Of a DNA stretch of 64,000 bases, positions 40,470-51,802 are shown piece by piece. Location of the stretch: positions 3,410,001 through 3,474,000 of the forward strand of contig NZ_CP092362.2 in the NCBI RefSeq assembly GCF_022370635.2, written 5' to 3'. Every line of letters starts with the position of its first letter. Position 1 is the first letter of the stretch. The notes under the pieces were generated by a model. It was not told where the DNA came from. It saw nothing but the letters and a program-made list of their open reading frames with translations, and ran no database searches. Source of the DNA: Mycolicibacterium crocinum (GTDB lineage: Bacteria; Actinomycetota; Actinomycetes; Mycobacteriales; Mycobacteriaceae). The position numbers and the translations under genes are program-made.

Positions 40470-42829
40470 GTCGTCACTCCTGTGGTCTCGGCGGCGAACA
40501 GCACGCCATCGGCGATCAACTGGTCGATCTCATCGTCCGCCATGCCGAGGACGTCGCGACACACCTGGCGGGTGTCGGCACCCGGCAACGGCGCCGGGCG
40601 CTGCGGTGCCGGCGGGATGTGACGGTAGGGCGCCGGACCGGCCTCGGTCGGCAGCGGATGCTCGAGCAACGGATGAACCATGTCGCTGAACACTTTTCGC
40701 AACCGAAGCTGCGGATCATCGGCGAGCTCGGTGACCCGGATCATCGGGCCGGCGGGCACGCCGGCGGCCTGGAGAGCCTCGGCGGCCTGGAGCGGCGGGC
40801 GGGCCTTCACCCAATCGGCCAGGTCGGTGTCGCCGATGACGGCGGCCACGGCACGGCGGTCGGCGTCCGAGCGGATCGACACCACACACCATTCGTCATC
40901 GCCCGCACACGGCAGCACCCGATGCTCGGCGGGATCCGCCTCGACCTGCCCGGCACCGCTCGCCGCCGCGGCCAGCGTGACGTAGAGGGTGTCGAGCTGA
41001 TTGATCGCCGCCTCCGCCTGCGACACGTGGATGCGGGCGCCGATGCCGTCACGCTGGCGGCGGATAAGCCCGGCCAGCGCCCCGATCGCACTGATCCGGC
41101 CCACGACGTGATCGGGGAAGATCGTCGTCGCGTCGTAGAACGCGTGCCGCGCCGTGGGCGCGGGTGGTTCCTGCGACGTCCACAACCGCGTCACGCCGAT
41201 CGTCGCGCGCACCAGCGGGCCGTAGCCCAGACGCTTGCTCCACGGCCCGGCGTCGCCGAAGGCACTGCTTTCGGCCAGCACCAGACCGGGGTTGAGTTGC
41301 CGCAACCGGTCGTGGGAAAAGCCAAGAGCTGCAAGAGTTCCCGGCTTGAAGTTGGCGAACATCGCATCGGCGGCGGCCACCAGGCTGCTGAACACCTCAG
41401 CCCCGGCGGGGCTGCGGAGTTCCAGTCCCAGCCCGAGTTGGTTGCGATGTGCGCGGGCGAACGATTCGCTGATCTGCTGATTCGGACGCTTCTGGCGCAG
41501 TCCGTCCGGGTAGCCGGCACTCTCGATCTTGATGACCTCGGCGCCCAGGTCGCCGAACAGCCGGCTGAGCTCGCCACCGGCGACGATCACGCCGAGATCC
41601 AGCACCCGAATGCCCTCGAACGGACGCGCGCCCACCGCCTGTGTGGCAGCTGGCGCGAATCGTGCTGTCTGCCAATGCTCGTCGCTGTGACCGGCTTCGG
41701 GTGCGGCTGTGCGGTAACCGGCGTGCTTACCGTCGACCACCCAGTAACCGGCTGGAACGCGGGCCGTCACACCGGGTGCGACCTCGGTGTCGACCAGCGC
41801 TCCGACCTCGGCGAAGTGCTCGGATTCCAGTGCCTCCGACGGGGTCAGCACCGCGGCGATCGGCACGCCGTGCGCCTGCCCCTCGGCGACCAGCTCGGCC
41901 ATCGTCTTGTCGGCGAACAGCGCTGCCATCAGTTGGCTCAGCTCACCGAAGGCCTTGGTGCGGGCGGCAATCGAATCGAAGACCGGATCCTGAAACTGCT
42001 CGGGTTCGCCCAGCCATGCCCGCATGCCGCGCCACTGCCGCGGCGCCAGCACACAGATCCGCACATACCCGTCGCGGCAGGCGAAGATCGGATAGGAGTC
42101 CTGGTTCCTCGGCCGCCCGCGCCAGCGTTCGCCCGCATTGCGGGCCGTCGCGGCCTGACCCTGGGTACCGAACGGCGGGTCCAGCGTCAGGACCACGGCG
42201 TCGAACCGGGAGAAGTCGATGTAATCGCCTGTCCCACAACGCAACCGGTTGAAATAGGCGACCAGGACCGCCCAGCTGGCCTGCACGGCTGCGGTGGTCG
42301 ACGCGATGCCGTCCGGCGGCAGCACCGGCGTGCCCGTCGTCGGACCGGATCGGGACAACGCGGTGGACATCGCATACAGCACCGGGTCGGTGGCCCGCCA
42401 CGACGCCCGCGGGCCGTCGGCGCCGAAGTCGGTGACCGACATGGCGACCAGGTGCGGGAACTCATCGGCCAGTGCGTCGCACGACGTGCCAAACGCAGCC
42501 GCCAGCCCGGGCGTCCCGCTGTCGACGACGATGTCGGAACCGCCGGCCAGCTCCAGGAACTGCCGCCGGTCGTCAGTGTCCGCCGGATCGAGCACGATCG
42601 TGCGCTTGTTGGCGTTGTGCAGAGCGAACGGGATGCTGACCTCGTCGAGGGTCGGCAGCGCGCGTCGCGCGGCGCTACCACCGGGCGGCTCGACCTTGAT
42701 GACGTCGGCGCCGAGATCGGCGAGCAGCCGTCCGATCGCGTCACCCGTCTGGTCACACAGGTCGAGCACTCGGACTCCAGCGAGCAAAGGTTCCGACGCG
42801 AGCACGTCGGACAGCGTAGTGGTGAACAA
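40466..42829 (-). CDS. Tandem CaiB/BaiF (type III) CoA-transferase fusion
   Basis: 787 aa from TTG 42829, chosen for GGGG six bases upstream; GTG 42805 is an alternative. Two full CaiB-like halves follow each other. The first has [34 protein letters not shown], the second [32 protein letters not shown] near residue 400. Double CaiB proteins occur in mycobacteria; one half may be non-catalytic. It moves CoA between organic acids. It is coupled to the aldehyde dehydrogenase and divergent from phosphoketolase with only 47 bases between. Confidence 0.82.
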   Translation of the reverse strand: MFTTTLSDVLASEPLLAGVRVLDLCDQTGDAIGRLLADLGADVIKVEPPGGSAARRALPTLDEVSIPFALHNANKRTIVLDPADTDDRRQFLELAGGSDIVVDSGTPGLAAAFGTSCDALADEFPHLVAMSVTDFGADGPRASWRATDPVLYAMSTALSRSGPTTGTPVLPPDGIASTTAAVQASWAVLVAYFNRLRCGTGDYIDFSRFDAVVLTLDPPFGTQGQAATARNAGERWRGRPRNQDSYPIFACRDGYVRICVLAPRQWRGMRAWLGEPEQFQDPVFDSIAARTKAFGELSQLMAALFADKTMAELVAEGQAHGVPIAAVLTPSEALESEHFAEVGALVDTEVAPGVTARVPAGYWVVDGKHAGYRTAAPEAGHSDEHWQTARFAPAATQAVGARPFEGIRVLDLGVIVAGGELSRLFGDLGAEVIKIESAGYPDGLRQKRPNQQISESFARAHRNQLGLGLELRSPAGAEVFSSLVAAADAMFANFKPGTLAALGFSHDRLRQLNPGLVLAESSAFGDAGPWSKRLGYGPLVRATIGVTRLWTSQEPPAPTARHAFYDATTIFPDHVVGRISAIGALAGLIRRQRDGIGARIHVSQAEAAINQLDTLYVTLAAAASGAGQVEADPAEHRVLPCAGDDEWCVVSIRSDADRRAVAAVIGDTDLADWVKARPPLQAAEALQAAGVPAGPMIRVTELADDPQLRLRKVFSDMVHPLLEHPLPTEAGPAPYRHIPPAPQRPAPLPGADTRQVCRDVLGMADDEIDQLIADGVLFAAETTGVTT

Positions 42830-42876
42830 TCGGTGCCCCGGCGGCACGGTGGCGCGACTCGGGGTTTGATGGGGAC

Positions 42877-45303
42877 ATGGACTCGATAAGCGCGGAGACC
42901 ATTGACCAACTCGACGGCTGGTGGCGGGCAGCCAACTACCTTTCCGTCGGACAGATCTACCTGCTCGACAACCCGCTGCTGCGCACACCGCTGACCCGCG
43001 AGGACGTCAAACCCCGGCTGCTCGGCCACTGGGGCACCACGCCCGGACTGAACTTCCTCTACGCGCACCTCAACCGCGCGATCAAGCAGCGCGAGCAGTC
43101 GACGGTCTACGTCACCGGGCCCGGCCACGGCGGTCCCGGACTGGTGGCCAATGCCTACCTCGACGGCACCTACACCGAGACCTACCCCGACATCACCCAG
43201 GACACCGAGGGCCTGCGCCGGCTGTTCCGCCAGTTCTCCTTCCCCGGCGGCATTCCCTCACACGTCGCCCCGGAGACGCCCGGCTCGATCCATGAAGGCG
43301 GTGAACTGGGGTATGCGCTGTCGCACGCCTACGGCGCCGCGTTCGACAATCCCGATCTTCTGGTCGTCGCGGTGGTCGGCGACGGCGAAGCCGAGACCGG
43401 TGCGCTGGCAACCAGCTGGCATTCCAACAAGTTCGTCAACACCGCGCGCGATGGTGTGGTGCTGCCGGTCCTGCACCTCAACGGCTACAAGATCGCCAAC
43501 CCCACTGTGCTGGCCCGCATCCCGGACGACGAATTACGGTCTCTGATGGTCGGATACGGCCACGAGCCGTACTTCTTCGAGGTGCCCGACGACGGGGCGA
43601 CCGATCACACCGACGCCCACCGCCGGTTCGCCGCCCTGCTCGACGAGGTGCTCGACCGGATCGCCGAGATCAAAGCCCAGCCGGGCGAGGAGCGGCCGGC
43701 CTGGCCGATGATCGTGTTCCGCACCCCCAAGGGGTGGACCGGCCCGGCCTACATCGACGGCAAGAAAACCACCGGATCGTGGCGCGCACACCAGGTTCCG
43801 CTGTCCAACGCCCGCGATACCCCCGAACACCTGCAGGTGCTGGCCGACTGGCTGGCGTCCTATCGCGCCGACGAACTGTTCGACGCCGACGGCACGCTGG
43901 ACCCGCGCATCGCTGCGCTGGCACCGCCCGGCCACCTGCGGATGAGCGACAACCCGCACGCCAACGGGGGCCTGCTACTCAAGGATCTGCGGCTGCCGGA
44001 CTTCCGCACCTTCGGCGTCGACGTTCCCGCACCGGGCGCCACCGTCGCCGAAGCCACCCGGGTACTCGGCCAGTGGCTGACCGAGGTGATCCGGCTGAAC
44101 CCGGACAACTTCCGGATCTTCGGACCCGACGAGACCGCCTCCAACCGGTTGCAGGCCGTGTTCGACGTGACCGACAAGCAGTGGAACGCCGAGTTTTTCG
44201 GCCCCGAGGTCGACGAGCATCTGGCGCGCGCGGGCCGGGTGATGGAGATGCTGTCCGAACACCAATGCCAGGGCTGGCTCGAGGGCTACCTGTTGACCGG
44301 CAGACACGGGCTGTTCAACTGCTACGAAGCCTTCATCCACATCGTCGACTCGATGTTCAACCAGCACGCCAAGTGGCTGAAGGTCACCAACCACATTCCG
44401 TGGCGCCGCCCGGTCGCCAGCCTCAATTACCTTCTGTCCAGCCATGTTTGGCGTCAGGACCACAACGGCTTCTCCCATCAGGATCCCGGCTTCATCGACC
44501 ACGTCGTCAACAAGCGGGCCGAGGTGGTGCGGGTGTATCTGCCTCCGGACGCCAACACGTTGCTCTCGACCTATGACCACTGCCTGCGGTCGCGCCAGTA
44601 CGTCAACGTCGTGGTCGCCGGCAAGCAGCCGCACCCGAATTTCCTCACGATGGAGCAGGCGATCGCGCACTGCACCCGCGGTCTGGGGATCTGGGAATGG
44701 GCAAGTAATGAGACCGTCGGCGAAGAGCCCGACGTGGTGATCGCCGCCGCGGGTGACGTGCCGACGCTGGAGGCGCTGGCCGCCGTCGACCTGTTGCGCC
44801 GGCATCTGCCGGAGCTGAAGGTCCGCTTCGTCAACGTGGTGGACCTGATGCGGCTGCAGGACGACACCGAGCATCCGCACGGGTTGTCGAGCCGCGAGTT
44901 CGACATGATCTTCACCGCAGACAAGCCGGTCCTCTTCGCCTATCACGGCTACCCCTGGCTGATCCACCGGCTGACCTACCGCCGCAGCAACGACAGCCGA
45001 ATCCACGTCCGTGGGTACAAGGAGGAAGGCACCACCACCACACCGTTCGACATGGTGATGCTCAACGACCTGGACCGCTACCACCTGGTCATCGACGTCA
45101 TCGACCGCGTGCCGCACCTGCAGTCGAGCTGCGCGACGCTGCGCCAGGAGATGGTCGACAAGCGGCTGGCCGCCCGCGAGTACACCCGGGCCCACGGCGA
45201 CGACATCCCCGAGGTGCGCGACTGGGTGTGGCCGGGTGCGGGCGGTGCGCAACCGGGTGTGTCGATCGACGCTACCGCCGCCACCGGAGGGGACAACGAA
45301 TAG
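42877..45303 (+). CDS. Phosphoketolase
   Basis: 808 aa. Full-length xylulose-5-phosphate/fructose-6-phosphate phosphoketolase: [40 protein letters not shown], the thiamine site [39 protein letters not shown] and [16 protein letters not shown]. It cleaves sugar phosphates with phosphate to acetyl phosphate. No acetate kinase or phosphotransacetylase lies next to it. ATG 42877 gives the usual length of about 800 aa. Confidence 0.95.
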   Translation: MDSISAETIDQLDGWWRAANYLSVGQIYLLDNPLLRTPLTREDVKPRLLGHWGTTPGLNFLYAHLNRAIKQREQSTVYVTGPGHGGPGLVANAYLDGTYTETYPDITQDTEGLRRLFRQFSFPGGIPSHVAPETPGSIHEGGELGYALSHAYGAAFDNPDLLVVAVVGDGEAETGALATSWHSNKFVNTARDGVVLPVLHLNGYKIANPTVLARIPDDELRSLMVGYGHEPYFFEVPDDGATDHTDAHRRFAALLDEVLDRIAEIKAQPGEERPAWPMIVFRTPKGWTGPAYIDGKKTTGSWRAHQVPLSNARDTPEHLQVLADWLASYRADELFDADGTLDPRIAALAPPGHLRMSDNPHANGGLLLKDLRLPDFRTFGVDVPAPGATVAEATRVLGQWLTEVIRLNPDNFRIFGPDETASNRLQAVFDVTDKQWNAEFFGPEVDEHLARAGRVMEMLSEHQCQGWLEGYLLTGRHGLFNCYEAFIHIVDSMFNQHAKWLKVTNHIPWRRPVASLNYLLSSHVWRQDHNGFSHQDPGFIDHVVNKRAEVVRVYLPPDANTLLSTYDHCLRSRQYVNVVVAGKQPHPNFLTMEQAIAHCTRGLGIWEWASNETVGEEPDVVIAAAGDVPTLEALAAVDLLRRHLPELKVRFVNVVDLMRLQDDTEHPHGLSSREFDMIFTADKPVLFAYHGYPWLIHRLTYRRSNDSRIHVRGYKEEGTTTTPFDMVMLNDLDRYHLVIDVIDRVPHLQSSCATLRQEMVDKRLAAREYTRAHGDDIPEVRDWVWPGAGGAQPGVSIDATAATGGDNE

Positions 45304-45349
45304 AAGTTAGCTGGGGCACTCAGCCGCGGCAGGTAATATTGACGCCGTT

Positions 45350-46114
45350 ATGTCCGAGCACGCCGCAGTCGCCGCCCATCCGCATCCGCATGTGTCGCAG
45401 CTGGCTGCCCTGCACCACTTCCGCATCTACGTCGACATCGGCGTCGTTGTCGTCGTGCTCGCGATGACCAACCTGCTCGCCCACTTCACCACGCCGTGGG
45501 CGAACGTCGCGGTGGTGCCCGCCGCCGCGGCCGGCTTGCTGATGCTGGTGCGTTCCCGCGGATTGGGTTGGGCTGAACTGGGATTAGGCCGCGAACACTG
45601 GAAGTCCGGCGCCCTCTATGCGCTCGGCGCGGTGCTACTGGTGCTGACCGTGATCGCGGTTGGCGCCCTGCTGCCGTGGACCCGGCCGATGTTCCTGAAC
45701 AACCACTACGCGACGCTGTCCGGCGCGCTGCTCGCCTCCATGATCATCATCCCGCTGCAGACCGTCATTCCCGAGGAGCTGGCGTTTCGCGGTGTCCTGC
45801 ACGGCGCATTGGATCGCGCCTGGGGTTTCCGGGGCGTTGCCGCTGCGGGATCCTTGCTGTTCGGACTGTGGCACGTCGCCACCTCGCTGGGTCTGACCAG
45901 CAGCAATGTCGGCTTCACCCGGCTGTTCGGCGGGGGCTTTTTCGGCATGCTCGCCGGGGTCGTGATGGCGGTCCTGGCCACCGGCGCGGCCGGTTTCGTG
46001 TTCACCTGGCTGCGGCGACGCAGCGGCAGCCTGATCGCACCGATCGCGCTGCACTGGTCACTCAACGGCCTCGGTGCGCTGGCCGCCGCCCTGGTCTGGC
46101 ACCTGTCGACTTAG
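45350..46114 (+). CDS. CPBP-family (CAAX-like) intramembrane metalloprotease
   Basis: 254 aa, about seven membrane segments. The three Abi motifs are complete: PEELAFRGVLHG (EExxxR), LLFGLWHVAT (FxxxH) and IALHWSLNGLG (HxxxN-like). Proteins of this family cleave membrane or prenylated substrates, or protect against bacteriocins. The N-terminal His-rich segment HAAVAAHPHPHVSQ is unusual. It stands 46 bases after phosphoketolase and its stop overlaps the facing CGNR gene (TTAG). Confidence 0.85.
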   Translation: MSEHAAVAAHPHPHVSQLAALHHFRIYVDIGVVVVVLAMTNLLAHFTTPWANVAVVPAAAAGLLMLVRSRGLGWAELGLGREHWKSGALYALGAVLLVLTVIAVGALLPWTRPMFLNNHYATLSGALLASMIIIPLQTVIPEELAFRGVLHGALDRAWGFRGVAAAGSLLFGLWHVATSLGLTSSNVGFTRLFGGGFFGMLAGVVMAVLATGAAGFVFTWLRRRSGSLIAPIALHWSLNGLGALAAALVWHLST

Positions 46115-46680
46115 CCCCGTCGCCGTGCCCGGAACTCCCGGTTTTTGAGCTTGTTGCCGCACGTCGCCATGTCGCACCAAGTGCCCCCGTGGTTGCGGGA
46201 CCGGTCGTAGAACGCCCACCGGCACTTCTCGTTGCCGCACGCCTTGAGCTTCGCCCACGTCCCGGCGCGCTGAGCCTCGGAGACGATGAGCAGCAGCGAC
46301 AACAGGCGCCCCGGCAGCGAATCGGCGTCCGCGGCCACCTCTACCGCGCCGTCCGCGCTGAGACGCACCCGCGCGGTCGCCGCATCGGCGACCCGGCTCA
46401 GGGGATGCAGTTCCTGGGAGGGCGGGGCCGGGCCGCCCGCATTGTGGACCAGCAGCGCGCGCAACGCCTCCCGGACTTCGCGGACGTCGCTCAATTCACC
46501 GGGGGTGACAGCGTCACCGGGCGGCAGCAAGCCTTGCGATCGCAGCCACGGCTCGGCGTCGTCGGCACGTGCCAGCCGATCGGACCCGGACTCCAGATCG
46601 AGGGTGTTGACCAGCGCCTGAACGCGGGAAAGCGGTTCGGGCGCCGGCTTGCCCTCGGTATCCCCGAGCCAGTCGACCAT
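46111..46680 (-). CDS. CGNR zinc-finger transcription regulator (ABATE/DUF1470 type)
   Basis: 189 aa from ATG 46680 with AGG nine bases upstream; GTG 46686 is possible. The N-terminal 130 residues are the helical stress/ligand-sensing ABATE domain. The C-terminal zinc finger is complete: KACGNEKCRWAFYDRSRNHGG, WCDMATCGNKLKNREFRARRRG (CGNK instead of CGNR). Such proteins are putative transcription factors. A perfect 20-base palindrome with extra half-sites lies directly upstream in the divergent promoter region, so autoregulation is likely. Confidence 0.8.
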   Translation of the reverse strand: MVDWLGDTEGKPAPEPLSRVQALVNTLDLESGSDRLARADDAEPWLRSQGLLPPGDAVTPGELSDVREVREALRALLVHNAGGPAPPSQELHPLSRVADAATARVRLSADGAVEVAADADSLPGRLLSLLLIVSEAQRAGTWAKLKACGNEKCRWAFYDRSRNHGGTWCDMATCGNKLKNREFRARRRG

Positions 46681-46701
46681 AACCACGAGCCTAGGCCGGC
46701 G

Positions 46702-46760
46702 TGACCAGTAAAACAATTTGACTGGTCATTAATGACCAGTGTAACGTTTTGGGTGGTCAT
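46702..46760. promoter_or_regulatory. Operator array with the perfect palindrome ACTGGTCATTAATGACCAGT
   Basis: The 20-base palindrome occupies 46721-46740. A further half-site TGACCAGT lies at 46702-46709 and a GGTCAT at 46755-46760. All occur in the AT-rich gap between the CGNR regulator and the divergent gene. A dimer or tetramer of the regulator is the natural ligand; this is inference. Confidence 0.75.
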
Positions 46761-46802
46761 TTAGAGCACGGCAACGAGGCCGGCTCGGAACGGGAAACGC
46801 CC

Positions 46803-47306
46803 ATGGGGCTCAACCAATTTCACGATAACTTCGGCGACATTAACATCGGCGTAACACGCGGATCTTCCGCCCCCGTGTCGGACACCGAACACCAGCGCGC
46901 GACAACCGCCACCAGACTGCGAGCCCGGCTTTTCGCCGGCCGACTCGACCGCGATGTCGAGGATGGCATCGCACCGATGCCGGGAAGCCCGCTCGCGGTC
47001 CATGTGGCCCGCCTGACCTCGGTCGACGAACGCGAGGCCCTGGCCCGCTCATTGCGGCACGCGCTGGGAGACATGCGTAGCGACCACGAACCTTTCTCGC
47101 CGCGCATCCCGGTACATCCCGACCGCCTCGCGGGCTGCCGCGGCGTGATCGATGACATCACCTTGCGACTGCACGCGCCGCGGCCGGTGCGGGCGCGAGG
47201 AATGGCTCGGTTGCGGATGTTGCTCTCCGACGGCACAGGTCCGCTGTATCGCGCCGGCCGGGGCAGCCTCGCCGCCGAATTGCGCGGTGTGCTCGCCGCT
47301 CTTTAA
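46803..47306 (+). CDS. Hypothetical protein divergent to the CGNR regulator
   Basis: 167 aa from ATG 46803 with GGGAAA six bases upstream. A short N-terminal part of Asn/Asp/Gly ([17 protein letters not shown]) is followed by a helical basic body ([42 protein letters not shown], and a last [15 protein letters not shown]). No membrane segment or signal peptide. I do not recognise a family. Its promoter region holds the CGNR operator array, so it is a likely target of that regulator. Stop shares TTAA with the facing adhA gene. Confidence 0.6.
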   Translation: MGLNQFHDNFGDINIGVTRGSSAPVSDTEHQRATTATRLRARLFAGRLDRDVEDGIAPMPGSPLAVHVARLTSVDEREALARSLRHALGDMRSDHEPFSPRIPVHPDRLAGCRGVIDDITLRLHAPRPVRARGMARLRMLLSDGTGPLYRAGRGSLAAELRGVLAAL

Positions 47307-48328
47307 GGCAGCAGCACCGCCGCACCGGCGATCCGACCCTCGACGAGGTCGGTCAACGCCTGATCTGCGTGGTCGAGCGGATACTCCGGTGTGGTGACCT
47401 CGATGCGGTGACGGCCCGCGAAGGCCAGGAACTCGCGGGCGTCGGCGCGGGTGTTCGACGACACCGATCGGACCTGACGCTCCTGGAACAGATGGCGCTG
47501 ATAGTTCAGCGCCGGGATGTCGCTGAGGTGGATCCCCGCGATCGCCAGCGTGCCGCCGCGATCGAGGGCCTCCAGGGCCGGCAGGACGAGATCGCCGACC
47601 GGGGCGAACATGATCGCCGCGTCCAGCGGGACAGGCGGCGGGTCGGCGGCTCCCTGCGCCGAGGCGGCACCCAGGCTCAGCGCGAGTTCCTGCGCGTCGG
47701 CGCCGCGCGTCATCACATGGATTTCGGCGCCCTGCGCCAGGGCAACCTGGGCGGTGATGTGCGCGCTGCCGCCGAATCCGTACAACCCCAACCGGCCGCC
47801 GGGCGGAAGCTCGGCCCGCACCAGCGACCGGTAGCCGATGATTCCGGCGCACAGCAGCGGCGCCAGCTCGCTGTCGGAGTATCCGGCGGGCAGCCGGTGC
47901 GCGAAATCGGCTGGGACGGTAGCGAAATCGGCATATCCCCCATCGGCGTCCCAGCCGGTGTAGCGGGAATTCGGGCACAGGTTCTCCGCGCCTCGCAGGC
48001 AGTACTGACACTGTCCGCAGGTGTGGCGCAGCCACGCGATCCCGACCCGGTCGCCGGTGGCGAAGTCCCCGTCGACGCCGGGCCCGATTCCGACGACCTC
48101 GCCGACCACCTCATGGCCGGGCGTGACGTGCGGGCGGTGCACGGCCAGGTCGCCCTCGGTGACGTGCAGGTCGGTGCGGCAAACGCCGCAGGCCAGTACC
48201 GCCACCAACAGTTCGCCGGGCCCCGGCTGCGGGATCGGGGCGGCGCCGTCCCACTCCAGTGGGTGGCTGCGCATCGGTCCGGGCCTACGTACTCGCCAAG
48301 CGCGCATCGTGGTGGGTGAGGTCGCCAT
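47303..48328 (-). CDS. adhA: Zinc-binding alcohol dehydrogenase
   Basis: 341 aa from ATG 48328; ATG 48307 (MRAWRV) is an alternative start. Zinc sites: [18 protein letters not shown], and structural [15 protein letters not shown]. The NADP site is [18 protein letters not shown]. Its position beside the Rv1861-like gene and apa matches AdhA (Rv1862) of M. tuberculosis. It reduces aldehydes or oxidises alcohols. The physiological substrate is unknown. Confidence 0.82.
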   Translation of the reverse strand: MATSPTTMRAWRVRRPGPMRSHPLEWDGAAPIPQPGPGELLVAVLACGVCRTDLHVTEGDLAVHRPHVTPGHEVVGEVVGIGPGVDGDFATGDRVGIAWLRHTCGQCQYCLRGAENLCPNSRYTGWDADGGYADFATVPADFAHRLPAGYSDSELAPLLCAGIIGYRSLVRAELPPGGRLGLYGFGGSAHITAQVALAQGAEIHVMTRGADAQELALSLGAASAQGAADPPPVPLDAAIMFAPVGDLVLPALEALDRGGTLAIAGIHLSDIPALNYQRHLFQERQVRSVSSNTRADAREFLAFAGRHRIEVTTPEYPLDHADQALTDLVEGRIAGAAVLLP

Positions 48329-48391
48329 CTCCCTATCGTGCAACGCCCGGCTGAGGTTGTCGGCTCAGTCGGGCATCGCCCGCGTAACGGC

Positions 48392-48691
48392 TCAGGTGCG
48401 CCGGACCATCCCCACGATCCAGAGCAGGATCACCGAGCCGAGGATCGCGGTGAACAGGGTGAACCACCACCCGCCTGCGGCGGTGTCGAGGAAGAAGCTC
48501 AGCAGGAATCCACCGATGAGCGCACCGACGATCCCGATCAAGATGTTCATCAGGATGCCGGAACCGCCGCCCTTGACGATCTTGCCAGCGATCCAGCCGG
48601 CAAGCGCGCCGATGATGATGTAGCCGATCCAGCCGACGCTCGTCAGCGTCGTCGAACGGGCCAGGAATTCAGTCGCTGCCACCATGTCCAT
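48392..48691 (-). CDS. GlsB/YeaQ/YmgE-family small membrane protein
   Basis: 99 aa, ATG 48691 with GGAG seven bases upstream. Three membrane segments contain the Gly-rich family signature IIIGALAGWIAGKIVKGGG and ILIGIVGALIGGFLL. Members are stress-induced inner-membrane proteins of unknown action; the old transglycosylase-associated name is not proven. The place between adhA and apa corresponds to Rv1861. Confidence 0.82.
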   Translation of the reverse strand: MDMVAATEFLARSTTLTSVGWIGYIIIGALAGWIAGKIVKGGGSGILMNILIGIVGALIGGFLLSFFLDTAAGGWWFTLFTAILGSVILLWIVGMVRRT

Positions 48692-48712
48692 GACGGTCTC
48701 CTACAGGTCGCC

Positions 48713-48732
48713 GGCCAGCGCCGATGCTGGCC
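48713..48732 (-). terminator. Hairpin after apa
   Basis: GGCCAGC (48713-48719) pairs with GCTGGCC (48726-48732) around a six-base loop, in the gap between apa and the small membrane protein gene. A weak terminator candidate without U-tract. Confidence 0.4.
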
Positions 48733-48793
48733 GCTATCCCTTCGGTATACGCCTGGCAGATAACGATTGGCCTGCTCAAACGGCCACGATCGG

Positions 48794-49792
48794 CTATTGG
48801 CCGGGCGTCATCCCCGGGACCGGGGTCTCCACCGGGACGGGGACACCGAGCGGGATCCGGCCACCCGCGGCGGGCGGCGGCGCGTTCGAGTCCGCGACCG
48901 GCGCATTGGGATCGGCCACCGGCGCGGGTGGCGCGGTGTACGGCCGGATTGACTCGGCCAGCGCCTTGGCGGCTGCCGGATCGATCGGATCCTTGGCGGT
49001 GCCCAGCCACACCACGAACCAGCGTTGGTTGCGCTGATCGCGCGGCGCGTTCGGGACGGCAGTGCCGACGACGCCCGCCCAGATCTGACCGTTGGGCTTG
49101 GTGGTGTCGGTGAACTTCACCTCGTAGGACGAGAAGTAGCCCGGCATGTCACCGGCCTGCAACGCCCCGCTCTGCTGGTTGATCCGGACGCCGGGGAACG
49201 GCATGAAGAACTCGCCCATGTCCGACGCCAGCCGGATCGCGGCCTTGCTGTTGTCCTGCTCGGCGCCGGCGAACAGCTTCAAGTCGAGCCGGCCGAGGAT
49301 GACGCTGGTGTCGTTGGCAGTCGGGGCGGGCTGACCGTTCTCGGCAGGCGCAGTCGTCTTGCTCAGCAGTGCCTGGCCGTAGTTCAGCCGCGACGCATCG
49401 GAGACCACCCAGCCCGCGGGCAGCAGGTAGCTGAAGCCACCGGACGTGTTCGGGATGCGGCCCGGCTCCAGCGGCGCCGGAGGCGGCGGCGGGGCGTTCG
49501 GATCCGCGGGCGGCGGCGGAGGTGCGTTGGGATCCGCCGGCGGCGGCGGTGCCACCGGCGGCGCATTCGGATCCGCGGGCGGCGGTGGCGGCACCGCCGG
49601 GGCGTTGGGATCAGCCGGCGGCGCGGCCGGCGGGGCGGCGGGGGCCGCCGTCGTGGGTGTCGGCGTCGCGGGATCCGCGACGGCAGTCGTCGACGGCAGG
49701 GCGATCGTGACGGCGGTGGCGGCGGTCACCGCGGTGACCGCGAACGCCGTCCAAAGGCCCGGCCGTCGCGAAATCGAGTCCGGCTGCGTCAT
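48794..49792 (-). CDS. apa: Alanine- and proline-rich secreted protein (fibronectin-attachment protein)
   Basis: 332 aa. The signal peptide ends ...STTAVA and the mature protein starts [12 protein letters not shown], as in Apa/MPT32. A Pro-rich region of repeated [11 protein letters not shown] units (about residues 50-105) is followed by a globular domain ([21 protein letters not shown] to AESIRPY) and a second Pro-rich tail. In M. tuberculosis it is O-mannosylated, binds fibronectin and is a major antigen; Thr/Pro stretches here allow the same. Location next to modC and the Rv1861-like gene supports the name. Confidence 0.93.
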   Translation of the reverse strand: MTQPDSISRRPGLWTAFAVTAVTAATAVTIALPSTTAVADPATPTPTTAAPAAPPAAPPADPNAPAVPPPPPADPNAPPVAPPPPADPNAPPPPPADPNAPPPPPAPLEPGRIPNTSGGFSYLLPAGWVVSDASRLNYGQALLSKTTAPAENGQPAPTANDTSVILGRLDLKLFAGAEQDNSKAAIRLASDMGEFFMPFPGVRINQQSGALQAGDMPGYFSSYEVKFTDTTKPNGQIWAGVVGTAVPNAPRDQRNQRWFVVWLGTAKDPIDPAAAKALAESIRPYTAPPAPVADPNAPVADSNAPPPAAGGRIPLGVPVPVETPVPGMTPGQ

Positions 49793-49911
49793 GGCGATGA
49801 ACCTACCGTGTTACGGCCGTGACGCAAGTGTGGCCTGCTCACGATGTGGCGCGGTGTAACGCTGTTGCGAGCTTACAAAATCGGCCATCGACGCAGGTCG
49901 CTGCGGGCTCG

Positions 49912-50994
49912 TCAGCGGGCCGCCGGGTGCAGGGCGACTTCCTGCGCCTTCACTGTGAACCACACGTCGTCCCCGGCTGCCAGCCGCAAGCCCGCCGCGG
50001 ACTCCGCGGTGATGTCGGCGGCCAGTCCGGGCGCGCCGTCGGCCTGCTCCTGGCCGCGCACCCGCACCCGCGCGCCGTCGGCGTCCAGCTCCGCGACGCG
50101 GATCCGGACGCTGTTGCGCGGGCTGCCGTGCGGCAGCTCCCGGTACACCGCGACCGCGCCCGGCGAGAACACCGCGACGAGCGCGCCCGCCTCCTGCGGT
50201 TCCACGTCGTGGCGGCCGTGCCACAGGGCCCCGTCGGCGGCCCGCAGCGCCTCCGGACCGGCCGCCTCGCCCCGAACGACATTCACCCCGGCGATGCGGG
50301 CGCCGAACATGCTGCGCGGCGCGGCCAGGACATCGCCGACCGCGCCGATCTCGGCGACGCGTCCGTCGTCGAGCACCATCACCCGGTCGGCCAGCGTCAG
50401 CACGTCGAGCAGATCGTGGGTGATCAGAACCGTTGCCCGGCCCGACTGCGACGACACCCGGCGCAGCAGCGCCCGCACCGAGGCGGCCACCGCGACGTCG
50501 AGTCCGGACAGTGGCTCGTCGAGCAGCAGCACCTCCGGCTCGGCCGCCAGCGCCCGCGCGATCGCAGCCCGCTGCGCCTGCCCGCCGGACAGCTGGTCCG
50601 GTTTGCGATCGGCCAGCTCGGCCAGTCCCACCTCGGCCAGCCAGCTCGCGGCACTGCGGCGGGCCGCGGCACGCCCCGCCCCGCGACTGCGCGGCGCGAA
50701 CTCGACGTTGGCCTGCACGCTCAGATGCGGGAACAGCAGTGGGTCCTGCAGTAGCAGGCCGACGCGACGGTCGTGGGTGGCCACCGAGATACCGTCCTCG
50801 GTGTCGGTGAGCGTTCGGCCGCCGAGGCGGACCAGGCCCGAATCCGGGTGCAGCAGACCGGCAATCACGTGCAGCGTGGTGGACTTGCCTGCACCGTTGG
50901 GCCCGAGGATGGCCAGTACTTCCCCGGCCGCGACCTCGAAGGCCACCTCGTAGGAGCGTTCGGCCACCGCGGCGGCGAACTGCAGCTCAGCCAT
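49912..50994 (-). CDS. modC: Molybdate ABC transporter ATP-binding protein
   Basis: 360 aa, ATG 50994 overlapping modB by eight bases. Walker [12 protein letters not shown]-loop [13 protein letters not shown], signature LSGGQAQR, Walker [13 protein letters not shown] and H-loop LITHD are all intact. The C-terminal MOP/TOBE domain (from about residue 285) binds oxyanion and is typical of ModC. It drives molybdate uptake at the membrane together with ModB. The place next to apa matches Rv1859. Confidence 0.9.
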   Translation of the reverse strand: MAELQFAAAVAERSYEVAFEVAAGEVLAILGPNGAGKSTTLHVIAGLLHPDSGLVRLGGRTLTDTEDGISVATHDRRVGLLLQDPLLFPHLSVQANVEFAPRSRGAGRAAARRSAASWLAEVGLAELADRKPDQLSGGQAQRAAIARALAAEPEVLLLDEPLSGLDVAVAASVRALLRRVSSQSGRATVLITHDLLDVLTLADRVMVLDDGRVAEIGAVGDVLAAPRSMFGARIAGVNVVRGEAAGPEALRAADGALWHGRHDVEPQEAGALVAVFSPGAVAVYRELPHGSPRNSVRIRVAELDADGARVRVRGQEQADGAPGLAADITAESAAGLRLAAGDDVWFTVKAQEVALHPAAR

Positions 50995-51802
50995 TGCCGG
51001 TCCAGCCGGACAGCCGTCGCGCCCCGAGACCCAGCACCACTACTGCGGCCACGACGACCAGCAGCAGCGACAGCGCGACCGCCGCGTCGGCGTCGCTCTC
51101 GCGTTGCAGGTAGATCTCCAGCGGCAGTGTCCTGGTGACGCCCTGCCGTGATCCGGCGAAGGTCAGCGTGGCCCCGAACTCCCCCAGCGACCGTGCGAAG
51201 GCCAGCACGGCGCCCGACACCAGGCCCGGGGTCAGCAGCGGCAACGTCACCCGCCACCACACGGTCGCCGGCCCGGCCCCCAGCGTCGCCGCCACGACGT
51301 CGTACTCGGTACCCGCGGTGCGCGCCGCACCCTCCAGCGCGATGACCAGGAACGGCAGCGAGACGAACGTCTGCGCCAGCACCACCGCGGTGGTGGTGAA
51401 CGCGATCTGGATGCCGGCCGCCTCCAGATAGCTGCCGAGCAGCCCGAGCCGGCCGAACGCATACAGCAGGGCGATACCGCCGACCACCGGCGGCAAGACC
51501 AGCGGCAGCAGGATCAGCGGGCGCAGCGCCTGCACGATGCGGCCGTCATTGCGGGCCAGCACCAGGGCCATCGGCACACCCACGATCAGGCACATCGCCG
51601 TGCTGGCCGCCGCGGTGCGCAGGCTCAGCAGGAGCGCGGCCTGGGATGCATGACTGCTGATCAGGGACCAGAACTGCGTCCAGTCGACCTTGACCGCCAT
51701 CGCCGCCAGGGGCAGCACCACGAACGCCGCGCCCAGCGCCGCGGGCACGTACACCCACCGGGGCAGCGGGGGCTGCGTGCGGTGCGCCCGGCTGCGCTTC
51801 AC
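50987..51802 (-). CDS. modB: Molybdate ABC transporter permease
   Basis: 271 aa from GTG 51802, with TAGGGTG upstream. Six hydrophobic segments and the EAA loop [58 protein letters not shown], here longer than needed to name the ModB/CysT type. (The key EAA glycine and the GEFGAT segment are intact.) It forms the membrane channel with ModC. In M. tuberculosis modA lies directly upstream; here the next upstream gene is a divergent SDR, so the binding protein is missing at this locus. Confidence 0.9.
   Translation of the reverse strand: MKRSRAHRTQPPLPRWVYVPAALGAAFVVLPLAAMAVKVDWTQFWSLISSHASQAALLLSLRTAAASTAMCLIVGVPMALVLARNDGRIVQALRPLILLPLVLPPVVGGIALLYAFGRLGLLGSYLEAAGIQIAFTTTAVVLAQTFVSLPFLVIALEGAARTAGTEYDVVAATLGAGPATVWWRVTLPLLTPGLVSGAVLAFARSLGEFGATLTFAGSRQGVTRTLPLEIYLQRESDADAAVALSLLLVVVAAVVVLGLGARRLSGWTGNG

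Noticed and set aside
38991..40622. Plus-strand open frame opposite the aldehyde dehydrogenase
   Set aside because: The minus strand carries all aldehyde dehydrogenase motifs; the plus frame has none.
40313..42889. Long plus-strand open frame opposite the double CaiB gene
   Set aside because: No recognisable motif, unusual Arg/His content, and the minus strand encodes two clear CaiB domains.
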